Positions 47,490 through 57,380 are shown, counted from the first letter of the stretch. The stretch: DNA of 64,000 nt from Metabacillus sp. KUDC1714 (GCF_014217835.1 NZ_CP055263.1:4343501-4407500); one strand, 5' to 3'. Notes: generated from the letters alone by a model not told the origin. A program made the numbers and translations.

Positions 47490-48530
47490 TTGAACGGAAA
47501 AATGAAGGCGGTTGTTAAACATCATCGAGGATATGGTGCCCAAATACAAACAGTTGAGATTCCTCAAATAAATGAGGATGAGGTTTTAATTAAAGTGAAA
47601 GCAACATCAATTTGCGGGACTGATGTTCATATTTATAAGTGGGATGAATGGTCTGAGAGCAGAGTGAATCCACCATATGTTTTCGGGCATGAGTTTTCTG
47701 GAGAGGTGGTAGAAAAAGGCTCAAAGGTAAAGAATGTTGATTATGGTGATTCTGTATCAGCTGAAACTCATATTGTATGTGGAAAATGCTCACAATGTCT
47801 AACAGGAAAAGCGCATATATGTAAGTATACAAAAATTATTGGTGTTGATACACGAGGGTGCTTCGCAGAATATGTTGCCCTACCAGCAGCTAATCTTTGG
47901 AAAAATCCAAAAGAGATGTTATATGACGTTGCAGCTATCCAAGAACCGATGGGTAATGCTGTACACACTGTTTTATCAGGTGATGTCATCGGTAAAACGG
48001 TAGCAATTATCGGTTGTGGACCAATAGGATTGATGGCAGTTGGTGTAGCGAAAGCAGCAGGCGCAGCACAGGTCATTGCCCTTGATATAAATAATTATCG
48101 CTTAAATTTAGCGAAGCAAATGGGGGCAACAAGTGTTATCAATTCAAAAAATGAAGAGCCACTTCAAGCTGTTAAGCAGTTAACAAATGGAGATGGTGTT
48201 GACGTAGTTTGTGAAATGTCAGGACATCCAATTGCCATGAATCAAGGCTTTAGAATGGTCACTAATGGTGGCAGGGTGTCAATTTTGAGTTTACCAGTAC
48301 GACCAGTTGAACTAGATGTGACAAATGACATTGTATTTAAAGGAATAACCGTGAAAGGGATAACAGGTAGAAAAATGTTTGAAACATGGCAGCAAGTATC
48401 TGCACTACTTCACTCGGGGCAAGTTAATGTAAAACCAATCATCACACATCATTTTTCACTTGAAGAATTTGAAAAAGGTTTTGAACTAATGATCGAAGGT
48501 AACTGTGGTAAGGTTGTATTATATCCTTAA
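47490..48530 (+). CDS. tdh: L-threonine 3-dehydrogenase
   Basis: A 346-residue protein from TTG 47490 ([11 protein letters not shown]), which is correctly spaced from AAAGGGGTG; homologues also begin a few residues before KMKA. Zinc-dependent medium-chain dehydrogenase: CGTDVHIY and GHEFSG for the catalytic zinc, and [15 protein letters not shown] for the structural zinc. NAD binding is through [13 protein letters not shown]. It converts threonine to 2-amino-3-oxobutyrate, which the following gene product cleaves, so tdh and kbl form a threonine-to-glycine pathway. A TATAAT box lies at 47433. Confidence 0.95.
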   Translation: MNGKMKAVVKHHRGYGAQIQTVEIPQINEDEVLIKVKATSICGTDVHIYKWDEWSESRVNPPYVFGHEFSGEVVEKGSKVKNVDYGDSVSAETHIVCGKCSQCLTGKAHICKYTKIIGVDTRGCFAEYVALPAANLWKNPKEMLYDVAAIQEPMGNAVHTVLSGDVIGKTVAIIGCGPIGLMAVGVAKAAGAAQVIALDINNYRLNLAKQMGATSVINSKNEEPLQAVKQLTNGDGVDVVCEMSGHPIAMNQGFRMVTNGGRVSILSLPVRPVELDVTNDIVFKGITVKGITGRKMFETWQQVSALLHSGQVNVKPIITHHFSLEEFEKGFELMIEGNCGKVVLYP

Positions 48531-48580
48531 AGGATCAAAACTTTGTTTATATTTTTACTAGTTTAATAGGAGGAATAAAA

Positions 48581-49756
48581 ATGAAAGGCTTTGACTATTT
48601 GCAAGCTGAACTTAATGAAATGAAAAAACAGGGAACATTTCGAACGTTAATTCCATTAGAAAGTGATCAAGGTGCAAAGGTTGTCATCGATGGCAGGGAA
48701 GTCATTCAGCTTTCATCAAACAACTATTTAGGGCTAACTTCACATCCACGTTTACAAAAGGCTGCAATAGAAGCGATTGAGAAATTTGGTGCTGGTACTG
48801 GTTCTGTTCGGACAATTGCTGGAACATTAACAATGCATAAGGAATTAGAAGAAAAACTCGCGAAATTCAAGCATACTGAAGCTGCACTAGTGTTTCAGTC
48901 AGGCTTTACAACAAACCAAGGAGTCCTTTCTGCCATCTTAACAAATGAAGACGTTGTCATTTCTGATGCCTTTAACCATGCATCTATTATCGATGGAATT
49001 CGATTAACAAAAGCTGAAAGAAAAGTATATAACCATGTTGATATGAAAGATCTTGAAAGAGCACTTAAGGAATCAAATAACTTCAGAGTTCGGGTAATCG
49101 TGACTGATGGGGTGTTTTCAATGGATGGAAATATCGCACCGCTACCTGAAATCGTAGAATTAGCAGAAAAGTATGATGCGTTAGTGATGGTCGATGATGC
49201 ACATGCTTCAGGGGTTTTAGGAGAAAATGGTCGTGGAACTGTTAATCACTTCGGTTTAGACGGACGTGTTCACATTCAAGTAGGGACATTAAGTAAAGCG
49301 ATAGGTGTTTTAGGAGGTTATGTAGCAAGTTCGAAGACGCTTATTGACTACCTGATTCATAAAGGTCGACCGTTTTTATTTAGTACATCACATCCACCAG
49401 CTGTGACAGCAGCTTGTAGCGAGGCAATTAATGTGCTATTAGAAGAGTCTGAACTGATTGAACGGTTATGGGATAATACAAAGTTTTTTAAAATAGGACT
49501 AGAGCAACTAGGTTTTAACACAGGGAAAAGTGAAACACCAATCACTCCAGTCATAATTGGAGATGAAGCACTTTCACATCAATTTTCAGATAAATTACTA
49601 ACATATGGAGTATTTGCACAAGGGATTGCATTTCCAACTGTTGCTAAAGGACTTGCACGTGTGAGAACAATAGTCACCGCAGAACATACAAAAGAAGAGC
49701 TTCAAGCTGCTTTAGACATTTTTGAGAAGGCAGGTAAAGAATTAAAGATAATTTAA
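48581..49756 (+). CDS. kbl: 2-amino-3-ketobutyrate CoA ligase (glycine C-acetyltransferase)
   Basis: A 391-residue protein from ATG 48581 behind AGGAGG. It is an alpha-oxoamine synthase of PLP fold type [37 protein letters not shown] and the PLP lysine in [12 protein letters not shown] near residue 240. It cleaves 2-amino-3-oxobutyrate with CoA to glycine and acetyl-CoA, removing the unstable product of Tdh. It starts 50 bases after tdh with the same arrangement as in B. subtilis, and a hairpin terminator follows. Confidence 0.95.
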   Translation: MKGFDYLQAELNEMKKQGTFRTLIPLESDQGAKVVIDGREVIQLSSNNYLGLTSHPRLQKAAIEAIEKFGAGTGSVRTIAGTLTMHKELEEKLAKFKHTEAALVFQSGFTTNQGVLSAILTNEDVVISDAFNHASIIDGIRLTKAERKVYNHVDMKDLERALKESNNFRVRVIVTDGVFSMDGNIAPLPEIVELAEKYDALVMVDDAHASGVLGENGRGTVNHFGLDGRVHIQVGTLSKAIGVLGGYVASSKTLIDYLIHKGRPFLFSTSHPPAVTAACSEAINVLLEESELIERLWDNTKFFKIGLEQLGFNTGKSETPITPVIIGDEALSHQFSDKLLTYGVFAQGIAFPTVAKGLARVRTIVTAEHTKEELQAALDIFEKAGKELKII

Positions 49757-49771
49757 AAAGATATTACTTTG

Positions 49772-49804
49772 ACAGTACTGATACTTTTAGTGCTGTTATT
49801 TTTA
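49772..49804 (+). terminator. Terminator after kbl
   Basis: ACAGTACT (49772-49779) pairs with AGTGCTGT (49789-49796) with one G-U pair, followed by TATTTTTAC. Confidence 0.75.
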
Positions 49805-49933
49805 CGTATAAAAGCTGCTTTCAAAAAGAAAACTAATTATTCATTTTTTAGTCGTGCTATAAACATGAATTGCAACCAGCTTAGTAGGGGCATACTTATA
49901 AGAATTAAACCAGTTTTTGATTGGAGTGTACCT

Positions 49934-51067
49934 ATGAAAGCTGTTACTTATCAAGGTCCTAATAATGTAAAAGTAAAAGAAGTTGAAGATGCAAAGTTGG
50001 AAAAAAGGGATGATGTAATTGTCAAAATTACATCAACAGCAATTTGTGGATCTGATTTACATTTATATCAAGGAAATATGCCATTACCTGAAGGTTATAT
50101 AATTGGTCACGAGCCAATGGGGATTGTCGAAGAAGTAGGTCCAAATGTTACGAAGGTAAAAAAAGGCGACCGTGTTGTCGTGCCTTTTAATGTTTCATGT
50201 GGGGAATGTATTTATTGTCAGCATGATATGACAAGTCAATGTGATAATTCTAATCCACATTATGATTCCGGTGGATATTTTGGCTATACGGAAAAGTTTG
50301 GCAATCATCCTGGTGGACAAGCCGAGTATTTAAAGGTTCCTTTTGGGGATTTTACTCCTTTTCTCATTCCTGAAACTTGTGAATTGGAGGATGAATCACT
50401 TTTATTTTTATCAGATGTTCTGCCTACTGCATACTGGAGTATTGAGCATGGCGGAGTGAAAAAGGGTGATACTGTTATCGTTTTAGGGTGTGGACCAGTT
50501 GGTTTGATGACACAGAAATTTGCCTGGATGAAAGGGGCAAAACGTGTGATTGCCATCGACCACTTAGAATATCGACTTAATCATGCAAAAAAGATGAACA
50601 GCGTAGAAGTGTTCGACTTTACTGAATATCCTGATATGGGTGAACATTTAAAAGAGATTACTCATGGTGGAGCAGATATTGTAATTGATTGTGTAGGAAT
50701 GGATGGTAAGAAATCACCGCTTGAATTTATTGAACAAAAATTAAAGCTACAGGGTGGAACACTCGGACCGATTCAAATTTCAACAAAAGCCGTAAGGAAA
50801 TATGGGACTGTACAAATCACAGGTGTTTATGGTGCGAATTATAACAATTTTCCACTAGGTGCATTTTTCACTAGAAACATCACTTTAAAAATGGGCCAGG
50901 CTCCAGTTATTCCAATTATGCCAAAGTTATTTGACATGATCATGAATAAAGAATTTGACCCTAAGGAAATTATCACTCACAAAATTGCTCTAGATGAAGC
51001 GGACCATGCTTATAAACTATTTAATGACCACCAGGATAATTGTATTAAAGTTATTTTAAAACCTTAA
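49934..51067 (+). CDS. Zinc-dependent alcohol dehydrogenase, formaldehyde-dehydrogenase-like subgroup
   Basis: A 377-residue protein. The frame is open from 49769 over the kbl terminator, but GGAGTG at 49923-49928 and homology select ATG 49934 (MKAVTYQGPNNVKVKEV). Catalytic zinc motifs: CGSDLHLYQG and GHEPMGIVEEVG. Structural zinc motif: CGECIYCQHDMTSQCDNSN. The dinucleotide fold is VIVLGCGPVGLM. The length and FGYTEKFGNHPGGQAEY region resemble glutathione-independent formaldehyde dehydrogenase and B. subtilis AdhB-type proteins. The substrate is unknown, and no terminator was seen downstream. Confidence 0.88.
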   Translation: MKAVTYQGPNNVKVKEVEDAKLEKRDDVIVKITSTAICGSDLHLYQGNMPLPEGYIIGHEPMGIVEEVGPNVTKVKKGDRVVVPFNVSCGECIYCQHDMTSQCDNSNPHYDSGGYFGYTEKFGNHPGGQAEYLKVPFGDFTPFLIPETCELEDESLLFLSDVLPTAYWSIEHGGVKKGDTVIVLGCGPVGLMTQKFAWMKGAKRVIAIDHLEYRLNHAKKMNSVEVFDFTEYPDMGEHLKEITHGGADIVIDCVGMDGKKSPLEFIEQKLKLQGGTLGPIQISTKAVRKYGTVQITGVYGANYNNFPLGAFFTRNITLKMGQAPVIPIMPKLFDMIMNKEFDPKEIITHKIALDEADHAYKLFNDHQDNCIKVILKP

Positions 51068-51133
51068 CATTTAACACTTGGACGATCACTCCTCACATAT
51101 AATTACAAATAATACAAAAAGGGAGTGGGTTCG

Positions 51134-51565
51134 TTGGCTGTTGTAAAAGCAACTGAAGCTGATGTGAAATTGTTAGCTCGCTTAATGAGAGCAGAAGCAG
51201 AAGGTGATGGGCAATTAGGGATGCTAATGGTCGGAAATGTAGGCGTCAACAGAACACGATCTGGGTGCTTAGACTTTAAAGAAATAAATACGATTAGAAG
51301 AATGGTTTTTCAACGTCCAGGTGGGTTCGAAGCGACGATAAAAGGATATTTTTATCAAGGTGCAAGAGAACTTGATATAAGACTCGCCCGTAGAGTTATT
51401 AATGGCGAACGTTTCCACCCAGCAAGTTACTCATTATGGTTTTTTAAACCATCAGGTGCCTGTCCAGCTCAATGGTATAACCAATGGAACTCAGGAAGGT
51501 TCAAGGCTCACTGCTTTTACAAACCAACAGAATCCTCATGTCCGGACGTATATAATACATTTTAA
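51134..51565 (+). CDS. cwlJ: Spore cortex germination hydrolase CwlJ
   Basis: A 143-residue protein from TTG 51134 (MAVVKATEADVKLLARL), preceded at a usable distance by AAAGGGAG (51117-51124). The reading matches CwlJ: RAEAEGDGQLGMLMVGNVGVNRTRSGC, then SLWFFKPSGACPAQWYNQWNSGRFKAHCFYKPT (both read in part), ending NTF. CwlJ is a SleB/CwlJ-type hydrolase stored in the spore coat; it degrades cortex peptidoglycan when calcium-dipicolinate is released. This links it to the dpaAB genes in the same window. No signal peptide is present, as expected. A short terminator follows. Confidence 0.93.
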   Translation: MAVVKATEADVKLLARLMRAEAEGDGQLGMLMVGNVGVNRTRSGCLDFKEINTIRRMVFQRPGGFEATIKGYFYQGARELDIRLARRVINGERFHPASYSLWFFKPSGACPAQWYNQWNSGRFKAHCFYKPTESSCPDVYNTF

Positions 51566-51578
51566 ATTCTTTATGAAA

Positions 51579-51606
51579 CATCACATAGTTTTGTGGTGCT
51601 TTTTCT
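51579..51606 (+). terminator. Terminator after cwlJ
   Basis: CATCACA (51579-51585) pairs with TGTGGTG (51592-51598) with one G-U pair, followed by CTTTTTC. Confidence 0.8.
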
Positions 51607-51829
51607 TGTCTTAATAGGTAAAATGGGGAAAGGTGTATTTCATCAGAATTTATTTTATGGGAATAATTGTATATAAAACATATGATATTTCAATAGGAAT
51701 TAAATGAAGTCATGTTTTCAACTATTAAACTTTGTTTTCTTACATTTTTCATCTAAAGAAAAATACTGTAAACTAAAAGTAGATTCCAGGGAAAATAGAA
51801 TGAATTAAAGTGTATGGGTGATTAAAACA

Positions 51830-53989
51830 ATGAAGGTAATAATTGCAGAAAAACCCGATCAAGCTTCAACCCTGTGTGCGCAATTTCAGAGAGTGAAAAG
51901 AGATGGCTATTTCGAAGTGAAGCCGAATGAACTCTTTCCAAATGGTGCCTATTGTACGTGGGCAATTGGCCATTTAACTCAATTAAGTGCACCTGAAGCT
52001 TATAAGTCGGAGTGGAAAAAATGGTCATTAACGATGTTGCCGATCATTCCTGAAAAGTTTAAATATGAAGTTACAAAGTCAAAAGCAAAACAATTTAATA
52101 TTGTCAAACAACTTTTAAAAAATCCAGCAGTTAATGAAATTATCCACGCTGGAGATGCTGGTCGTGAAGGTGAGCTTATCATACGTAATATCATTCACCT
52201 ATCAGGTATAAGGAAGCCTTTAAAAAGATTATGGATTTCATCACTAACTCCTGCTTCTATCTATGAAGGATTTCGCCAATTACTTGATGATGAAAAAACG
52301 AAAAACCTATATTTTGAAGCTTATTCTCGTGCTTGTGCAGATTGGTTAGTAGGGATGAATGCTTCAAGGGTGTATTCGCTTTTATTAAAAGAAAAAGGGA
52401 TCAATGACGTTTTTTCAGCTGGTAGAGTTCAAACACCAACACTCGCATTAATCGTTAAAAGAGAAAAGGAAATTGATGCATTTAAGTCTGAGCCATTTTG
52501 GGAAATTGTTGCAACGTTCCAAATAAACGGGAAGAAATATCAAGGGAAATGGCAAAAGGATCAACAAACAAGAATAATGGATGTTGAGCTTGCAAACAGA
52601 ATGGCCGCATTTTGTAAAGATAAACCAGCTGAAATAAAAGAACTAATAACCGAGCGCAAGGAATATCAGCCACCGCTTCTTTTCAACTTGTCATCACTTC
52701 AAGCAACAGCAAATAAGGCATTTAAATTTTCACCAAAAAAGACGTTAGACATCGTTCAATCACTCTATCAAAAAGGAATTGTTTCTTATCCTCGTAGTGA
52801 TTCAGCCTATGTAACAAAAGGGGAAGCAGAGCTGTTTCCTGAAATTTTAAAGAAATTAAGTGCCTTTGATGACTTTAAGGATTTGTTTCCGTTACCAAAG
52901 CCTTCGATCATAAATAATTCTCGATACGTAAATGAAAAAAAGGTAACAGATCACTATGCAATCATCCCAACTGAACAGGTAAAGGATCCAAAAAGATTAT
53001 CTGCTGACGAACAAAAAATGTATGACATGATTGTTAGAAGGTTAATTGCCGCCCACTATGAAAGTGCGATTTTTGATTACTCAACATTAACTACCCTTGT
53101 TGATGGCCGTGCAGAATTTATTACCAAGGGAAAACAACAAATTCAAGAAGGCTGGCGCAAAGTCATATTTCAAGCTGACAAAGAAAAAGATCAACTACTC
53201 CCTAATGTTTCGAAAGGTGATTCTGGACATGTTCATAAGGTTGAAGCAAAGGAAGGAAAAACTCAGCCGCCAAAGCGATATACGGAAGGTCAGTTAATAA
53301 CTTTAATGAAAACGGCAGGGAAATATTTAGATAATGATGAATTAGAAAAGGTCTTAAGCAAAGTAGAAGGGTTAGGTACCGAAGCGACGAGAGCAGGTAT
53401 TATCACAATGCTGAAGGACCGAAAGTACATTGATATTAAAAAGAACCAAGTGTATGCGACAGATAAAGGAAAAGTGCTAATTGCAGCAATTGGTGATCAC
53501 ATTTTAGCTTCACCAGAAATGACAGCAAAATGGGAGCAACGCCTTTCAGAAATAGGTGAAGGACAAGCATCACCATCTTTATTTATGGAACAAACAAAAA
53601 AGCTGTCTACAAAAATAGTATCTGACGCAATAACAGTTGCACCTAATTGGAGCTTCGAAGGATTAAAAGTAGACTCAATCCAGCGAACATCTTCCCGATA
53701 CACAATAGGCAAAAAGGTTGGAAAATGTAAGCTGTGTGATGGTGATATAGTCGATAAAGGTGAATTTTATGGATGTGCAAACTACAAAACAATCAAATGT
53801 ACCTTCACTATTTCGAAAAAAATATTAGGAAAAAAAATCTCTCAGACTAATATTCAAAAGCTATTAAATGAAGGTAACTCTAACTTAATTAAGGGATTTA
53901 AAAAGGGAGAAAAAACGTTTGATGCGAAATTAGAGTGGAAAGAAGGCAAAATTCAATTTCTTTTTGAAGGAAGTCCATCCAAAAACTAG
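51830..53989 (+). CDS. topB: DNA topoisomerase III
   Basis: A 719-residue protein from ATG 51830 (MKVIIAEKPDQASTLC), preceded by GGGTGA. Type IA features: the Toprim acidic set in AEKPDQ and HAGDAGREGELI, the active-site Tyr in GIVSYPRSDSAYV, then EGLGTEATRAGIITML. A short zinc-finger-like tail (CKLCDGDIVDKGEFYGC) is present. It relaxes single-stranded or recombination intermediates and helps separate replicated DNA. It is monocistronic in a long gene-poor stretch. Confidence 0.95.
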   Translation: MKVIIAEKPDQASTLCAQFQRVKRDGYFEVKPNELFPNGAYCTWAIGHLTQLSAPEAYKSEWKKWSLTMLPIIPEKFKYEVTKSKAKQFNIVKQLLKNPAVNEIIHAGDAGREGELIIRNIIHLSGIRKPLKRLWISSLTPASIYEGFRQLLDDEKTKNLYFEAYSRACADWLVGMNASRVYSLLLKEKGINDVFSAGRVQTPTLALIVKREKEIDAFKSEPFWEIVATFQINGKKYQGKWQKDQQTRIMDVELANRMAAFCKDKPAEIKELITERKEYQPPLLFNLSSLQATANKAFKFSPKKTLDIVQSLYQKGIVSYPRSDSAYVTKGEAELFPEILKKLSAFDDFKDLFPLPKPSIINNSRYVNEKKVTDHYAIIPTEQVKDPKRLSADEQKMYDMIVRRLIAAHYESAIFDYSTLTTLVDGRAEFITKGKQQIQEGWRKVIFQADKEKDQLLPNVSKGDSGHVHKVEAKEGKTQPPKRYTEGQLITLMKTAGKYLDNDELEKVLSKVEGLGTEATRAGIITMLKDRKYIDIKKNQVYATDKGKVLIAAIGDHILASPEMTAKWEQRLSEIGEGQASPSLFMEQTKKLSTKIVSDAITVAPNWSFEGLKVDSIQRTSSRYTIGKKVGKCKLCDGDIVDKGEFYGCANYKTIKCTFTISKKILGKKISQTNIQKLLNEGNSNLIKGFKKGEKTFDAKLEWKEGKIQFLFEGSPSKN

Positions 53990-54042
53990 ATTCGCATTTT
54001 ATTGAAAAATCATGTACAATTTTCAACAGTATGGTTAAATAA

Positions 54043-54071
54043 TTGTGATATACAACAATAAGCGATATACT
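54043..54071 (+). promoter_or_regulatory. Candidate promoter upstream of MITE copy B
   Basis: TTGTGA (54043-54048), a 17-base spacer and TATACT (54066-54071). It faces miaB, but MITE copy B lies between them. In the rest of the 496-base gap I see only the MITE and A/T-rich sequence. Confidence 0.4.
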
Positions 54072-54106
54072 ATTAAGTTGTATGTTTCTATAATATTATT
54101 TAAATA

Positions 54107-54331
54107 AAGGCTCGCATCTATTCTAAGAGGTTGTTGCTTTTAAAACAAAAACTATATTAGGTTTATTGGAACGGATTGCGAGACTCCTGCTTAGAGTAGC
54201 GGGACAGGTGAGGCTCATACAGGCGTTTACGCGCCTAAGGCTTACCGCTCGCCCTGCGGAAAGCGAGCATCTTTTGCTCCAATCAACCACATCGAATTAC
54301 TTGGTAAATAGCAACAAAGTTTGGCGAGTCA
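54107..54331. mobile_element. MITE-like element, copy B (largest)
   Basis: A 225-bp noncoding block between topB and miaB. The left end (AAGGCT..., GGTTGTTGCTTTT) and right end (AAATAGCAACAAAGTTTGGCGAG) are partly inverted, around TTGTTGCT/AGCAACAA. The GC-rich core contains GGAACGGATTGCGAGACTCCTGC, CGGGACAGGTGAGGCTC and CCCTGCGGAAAGCGAGCATC (partial readings), homologous to the core of copy A. No transposase gene is present. Confidence 0.7.
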
Positions 54332-54485
54332 ACCTAAATAAATGAGATAAAAGATCAATACAACGTTTAAATGACCTTAGTTTATGTCCAATAAGTTTCA
54401 CTTTTAGGATATTAAATTAATTGTTACAAAGTTAGAAACTTACTAACAAGTTTTTAAAAGGGTAGTTTGAAAGGAGAATCACACG

Positions 54486-56012
54486 ATGAATGAACAGCAA
54501 CGTAAGGAAAGTACTCAAGTAACTCCAACGGACAAAAAATCCGAAAAGGACTACAGCCAGTATTTCCAAGCAGTGTATATGCCTCCTTCATTAAAGGAAG
54601 CGAAAAAGCGCGGGAAAGAAGAAGTAAAGTATGATGGCTTCTCGATTCCAGAAGAATTTCGAGGAATGGGACATGGTAAGAAGTTTTATATTCGCACATA
54701 CGGATGTCAAATGAATGAACATGATACTGAGGTAATGGCTGGTATTTTCATGGCACTAGGCTATGAACCAACAGATGGTGTTGAAGATGCGAATGTAATC
54801 CTGTTAAACACTTGTGCAATTCGTGAAAACGCAGAAAACAAAGTGTTCGGAGAACTTGGTCACTTTAAAACATTAAAAAAGAAAAGACCGGATTTATTAT
54901 TAGGGGTTTGTGGTTGTATGTCACAGGAAGAATCTGTTGTAAACCGTATTTTAAAGGTTCATCCGTTTGTTGACATGATTTTTGGTACACATAATATCCA
55001 CCGTTTGCCTAACATTCTAAATGAAGCATATCTTTCTAAAGAAATGGTTGTAGAAGTATGGTCTAAAGAAGGGGACGTAATAGAAAACCTTCCAAAAGTC
55101 CGTAAAGGGAATATTAAGGCATGGGTAAACATTATGTATGGTTGTGATAAATTCTGTACGTACTGTATCGTACCATACACACGAGGTAAAGAGCGTAGCC
55201 GTCGTCCTGAAGAAATTATCCAAGAGGTCCGTCATCTAGCTGCACAGGGCTATAAAGAAGTAACCCTTCTTGGGCAAAACGTTAATGCTTACGGTAAGGA
55301 TTTTGAAGACATTAATTATGGTTTAGGCGATCTAATGGATGAAATTTCTAAAATTGATATTCCTAGACTACGCTTTACTACAAGCCATCCGCGTGATTTT
55401 GATGATCACTTAATCGAAGTTTTAGCAAAGGGTGGAAATCTGTTAGATCATATTCACTTACCAGTACAATCTGGAAGCACGGATATTCTGAAAATAATGG
55501 CACGTAAATATAGTCGTGAACATTATTTAGAACTAGTTCGTAAAATTAAGGAAGCAATGCCAAATGCATCCCTTACAACGGATATCATTGTAGGCTTCCC
55601 AAATGAAACAGATGAGCAATTTGAAGAAACGTTATCTCTATACCGTGAAGTAGAATTTGATAGTGCCTATACGTTTATCTATTCACCTCGTGAAGGTACT
55701 CCGGCTGCTAAAATGCAGGATAATGTACCTGATGAAGTTAAAAAGGAACGTCTTCAACGTTTAAATGCTCTTGTAAATGAAATATCTGCAAAGAAATTAA
55801 AAGAATACGAAGGCAAGATTGTAAATGTTCTTGTTGAAGGCGAAAGTAAAAAGAACCCTGATGTTTTAGCAGGTTACACGGAAAAAAGTAAGCTAGTAAA
55901 CTTCAGAGCACCTAAATCTGTTATTGGGCAAATTATAAAGGTGAAAATTACGAAAGCAAAAACATGGACGCTTGATGGAGAAATGATAGAAGAAGCGGTT
56001 GAGGTGAAATAA
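54486..56012 (+). CDS. miaB: tRNA-2-methylthio-N6-dimethylallyladenosine synthase
   Basis: A 508-residue protein from ATG 54486 behind AAAGGAGA. The N-terminal methylthiotransferase cluster uses [20 protein letters not shown] and CGCMSQEE. The radical-SAM motif [15 protein letters not shown] gives CxxxCxxC near residues 222-230, and a C-terminal TRAM domain follows. It adds a methylthio group to i6A37 of tRNAs reading UNN codons. In B. subtilis (ymcB) it precedes ymcA, as here, where the next gene starts one base after its stop. Confidence 0.96.
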   Translation: MNEQQRKESTQVTPTDKKSEKDYSQYFQAVYMPPSLKEAKKRGKEEVKYDGFSIPEEFRGMGHGKKFYIRTYGCQMNEHDTEVMAGIFMALGYEPTDGVEDANVILLNTCAIRENAENKVFGELGHFKTLKKKRPDLLLGVCGCMSQEESVVNRILKVHPFVDMIFGTHNIHRLPNILNEAYLSKEMVVEVWSKEGDVIENLPKVRKGNIKAWVNIMYGCDKFCTYCIVPYTRGKERSRRPEEIIQEVRHLAAQGYKEVTLLGQNVNAYGKDFEDINYGLGDLMDEISKIDIPRLRFTTSHPRDFDDHLIEVLAKGGNLLDHIHLPVQSGSTDILKIMARKYSREHYLELVRKIKEAMPNASLTTDIIVGFPNETDEQFEETLSLYREVEFDSAYTFIYSPREGTPAAKMQDNVPDEVKKERLQRLNALVNEISAKKLKEYEGKIVNVLVEGESKKNPDVLAGYTEKSKLVNFRAPKSVIGQIIKVKITKAKTWTLDGEMIEEAVEVK

Positions 56013-56013
56013 G

Positions 56014-56445
56014 ATGACATTATATACAAAAGACGATATTGTAGCAAAAGCTCGTGAGTTAGCACAAATGATTTCTGAATCAAATGAGGTTGATTTCTTT
56101 AAACGTGCTGAGGCACAAATCAACGAAAATCAAAAAGTACGGGAAATGATTGCAAGTATTAAAAGTCTTCAAAAACAAGCTGTTAACTTTCAACATTATG
56201 GGAAACATGAAGCATTGAAACAAGTTGAAGCAAAAATTGATAAAATTCAAAATGAATTGGATGAAATTCCAATTATTCAAGAATTCCAAGAATCACAAAT
56301 AGAAGTAAATGACTTACTTCAATTAGTTTCACATACAATTTCAAACAAAGTTACGAATGAAATTATTACGTCAACAGGTGGAGATCTTTTAGCAGGAGAA
56401 ACAGGATCTAAAGTTAAAAATTCATCTGGTGGTAGCTGTTCATAA
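56014..56445 (+). CDS. ymcA: RicA/YmcA, subunit of the RicAFT RNA-processing complex
   Basis: A 143-residue protein from ATG 56014, one base after miaB, with its GAGGTGAA ribosome site inside miaB. The helical YlbF/YmcA pattern is clear: VDFFKRAEAQINENQKVREMI and VEAKIDKIQNELDEIPIIQEFQ (read in part). The C-terminus SGGSCS carries a cysteine linked to the iron-sulphur clusters of the complex. In B. subtilis RicA, RicF and RicT bind and direct RNase Y and affect sporulation, biofilm and competence. RNase Y is encoded at 40264. A strong terminator follows. Confidence 0.93.
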   Translation: MTLYTKDDIVAKARELAQMISESNEVDFFKRAEAQINENQKVREMIASIKSLQKQAVNFQHYGKHEALKQVEAKIDKIQNELDEIPIIQEFQESQIEVNDLLQLVSHTISNKVTNEIITSTGGDLLAGETGSKVKNSSGGSCS

Positions 56446-56460
56446 AAATGCATATGATAC

Positions 56461-56512
56461 AAAGTAAAGAGAGGTGGGTTAACCCATCTCTCTTTACTTT
56501 GTATTTTTTTAG
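56461..56512 (+). terminator. Very strong terminator after ymcA
   Basis: A 20-bp near-perfect stem (56461-56480 with 56481-56500) centred on GGTTAACC, with one G-U pair, followed by GTATTTTTTT. Confidence 0.93.
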
Positions 56513-56657
56513 TTGTTTTCTATTATTGCTCAATCAATATGCAATTGTGGTTCTTTCTCACACCTTAATAGCTTGCAAGTAAGTTTTATTTTTCTTTCCA
56601 AAAAAGATTAGGCTTAAGTATTTTTAGATAATCATGCACCTTTTTTCTTTTTTAGGC

Positions 56658-56684
56658 ACATATTTATCACCCTCAGCATACAAT
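56658..56684 (+). promoter_or_regulatory. sigma-E-type promoter (P1) of cotE
   Basis: ACATATT (56658-56664), 12 bases, then a perfect CATACAAT (56677-56684). B. subtilis cotE has a known sigma-E promoter. It lies about 110 bases before the start codon. Confidence 0.65.
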
Positions 56685-56741
56685 GAACTATAGGTTTCAT
56701 GTATTGGCGTAACATGTCATCATTTCAGTCAATTATTTTGG

Positions 56742-56770
56742 CACAATCATTACTAGCCTAGCATAGGATT
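56742..56770 (+). promoter_or_regulatory. sigma-K-type promoter (P2) of cotE
   Basis: CACA (56742-56745), 16 bases, then CATAGGATT (56762-56770), one mismatch from CATAnnnTA. Two successive mother-cell promoters match the known cotE layout in B. subtilis. Confidence 0.55.
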
Positions 56771-56802
56771 AAAAGAAGATTCATTGAGGAGGGTATGCTC
56801 GA

Positions 56803-57345
56803 ATGTCTGAATACAGAGAAATAATTACAAAAGCAGTTGTTGCGAAAGGACGCAAATTTTCACAATGTACACATACGATTTCACCATCGCAAAAACCTGC
56901 GAGCATTTTAGGTGGCTGGATTATTAACCATAATTATGATGCTCAAAAGAATGGTAAAACAGTTGAAGTAGAGGGTACTTACGATATTAACGTTTGGTAT
57001 TCTTACAATGAAAACACAAAAACAGAGGTTGTAACCGAACGCGTAGAATATGTAGATGTTATAAAGTTAAGATATAAAGATGATAACTTTATTGATGATG
57101 AGCATGAAGTAATCTGTAAAGTATTACAACAACCAAACTGCTTAGAAGTAACGATTTCACCAAATGGAAACAAAATAATCGTTCAAGCAGAACGTGAGCA
57201 TCTGGCAGAAGTAATTGGGGAAACGAAAGTGTGTGTACATGTAAATCCCCATGGCTGTGATGATGACGAAGAGTGGGAAGAAGAGCTAGATGATGAATTT
57301 GAAGATTTAAATCCAGAATTTCTAGTTGGAGATGTAGAGGAATAA
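56803..57345 (+). CDS. cotE: Outer spore coat morphogenetic protein CotE
   Basis: A 180-residue protein from ATG 56803 behind GAGGAGGG. It begins [21 protein letters not shown] and holds [20 protein letters not shown] and [13 protein letters not shown], the CotE pattern, with a strongly acidic C-terminal tail ([17 protein letters not shown]). CotE forms the scaffold on which the outer coat assembles in the mother cell. Its place between ymcA and mutS is conserved, and the two sporulation promoters upstream agree with the role. A terminator overlaps its stop. Confidence 0.97.
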   Translation: MSEYREIITKAVVAKGRKFSQCTHTISPSQKPASILGGWIINHNYDAQKNGKTVEVEGTYDINVWYSYNENTKTEVVTERVEYVDVIKLRYKDDNFIDDEHEVICKVLQQPNCLEVTISPNGNKIIVQAEREHLAEVIGETKVCVHVNPHGCDDDEEWEEELDDEFEDLNPEFLVGDVEE

Positions 57346-57380
57346 CTAGGAGGAATTGTCCTCCTAGTTTTCTTTATTTC
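57344..57380 (+). terminator. Rho-independent terminator after cotE
   Basis: AACTAGGAGGA (57344-57354) pairs perfectly with TCCTCCTAGTT (57359-57369), followed by TTCTTTATTTCC. The stem includes the cotE stop codon. Confidence 0.92.

Noticed and set aside
49769..49933. N-terminal extension of the alcohol dehydrogenase with a hydrophobic start
   Set aside because: The extension covers the kbl terminator. A ribosome site at 49923 and family homology place the start at 49934.
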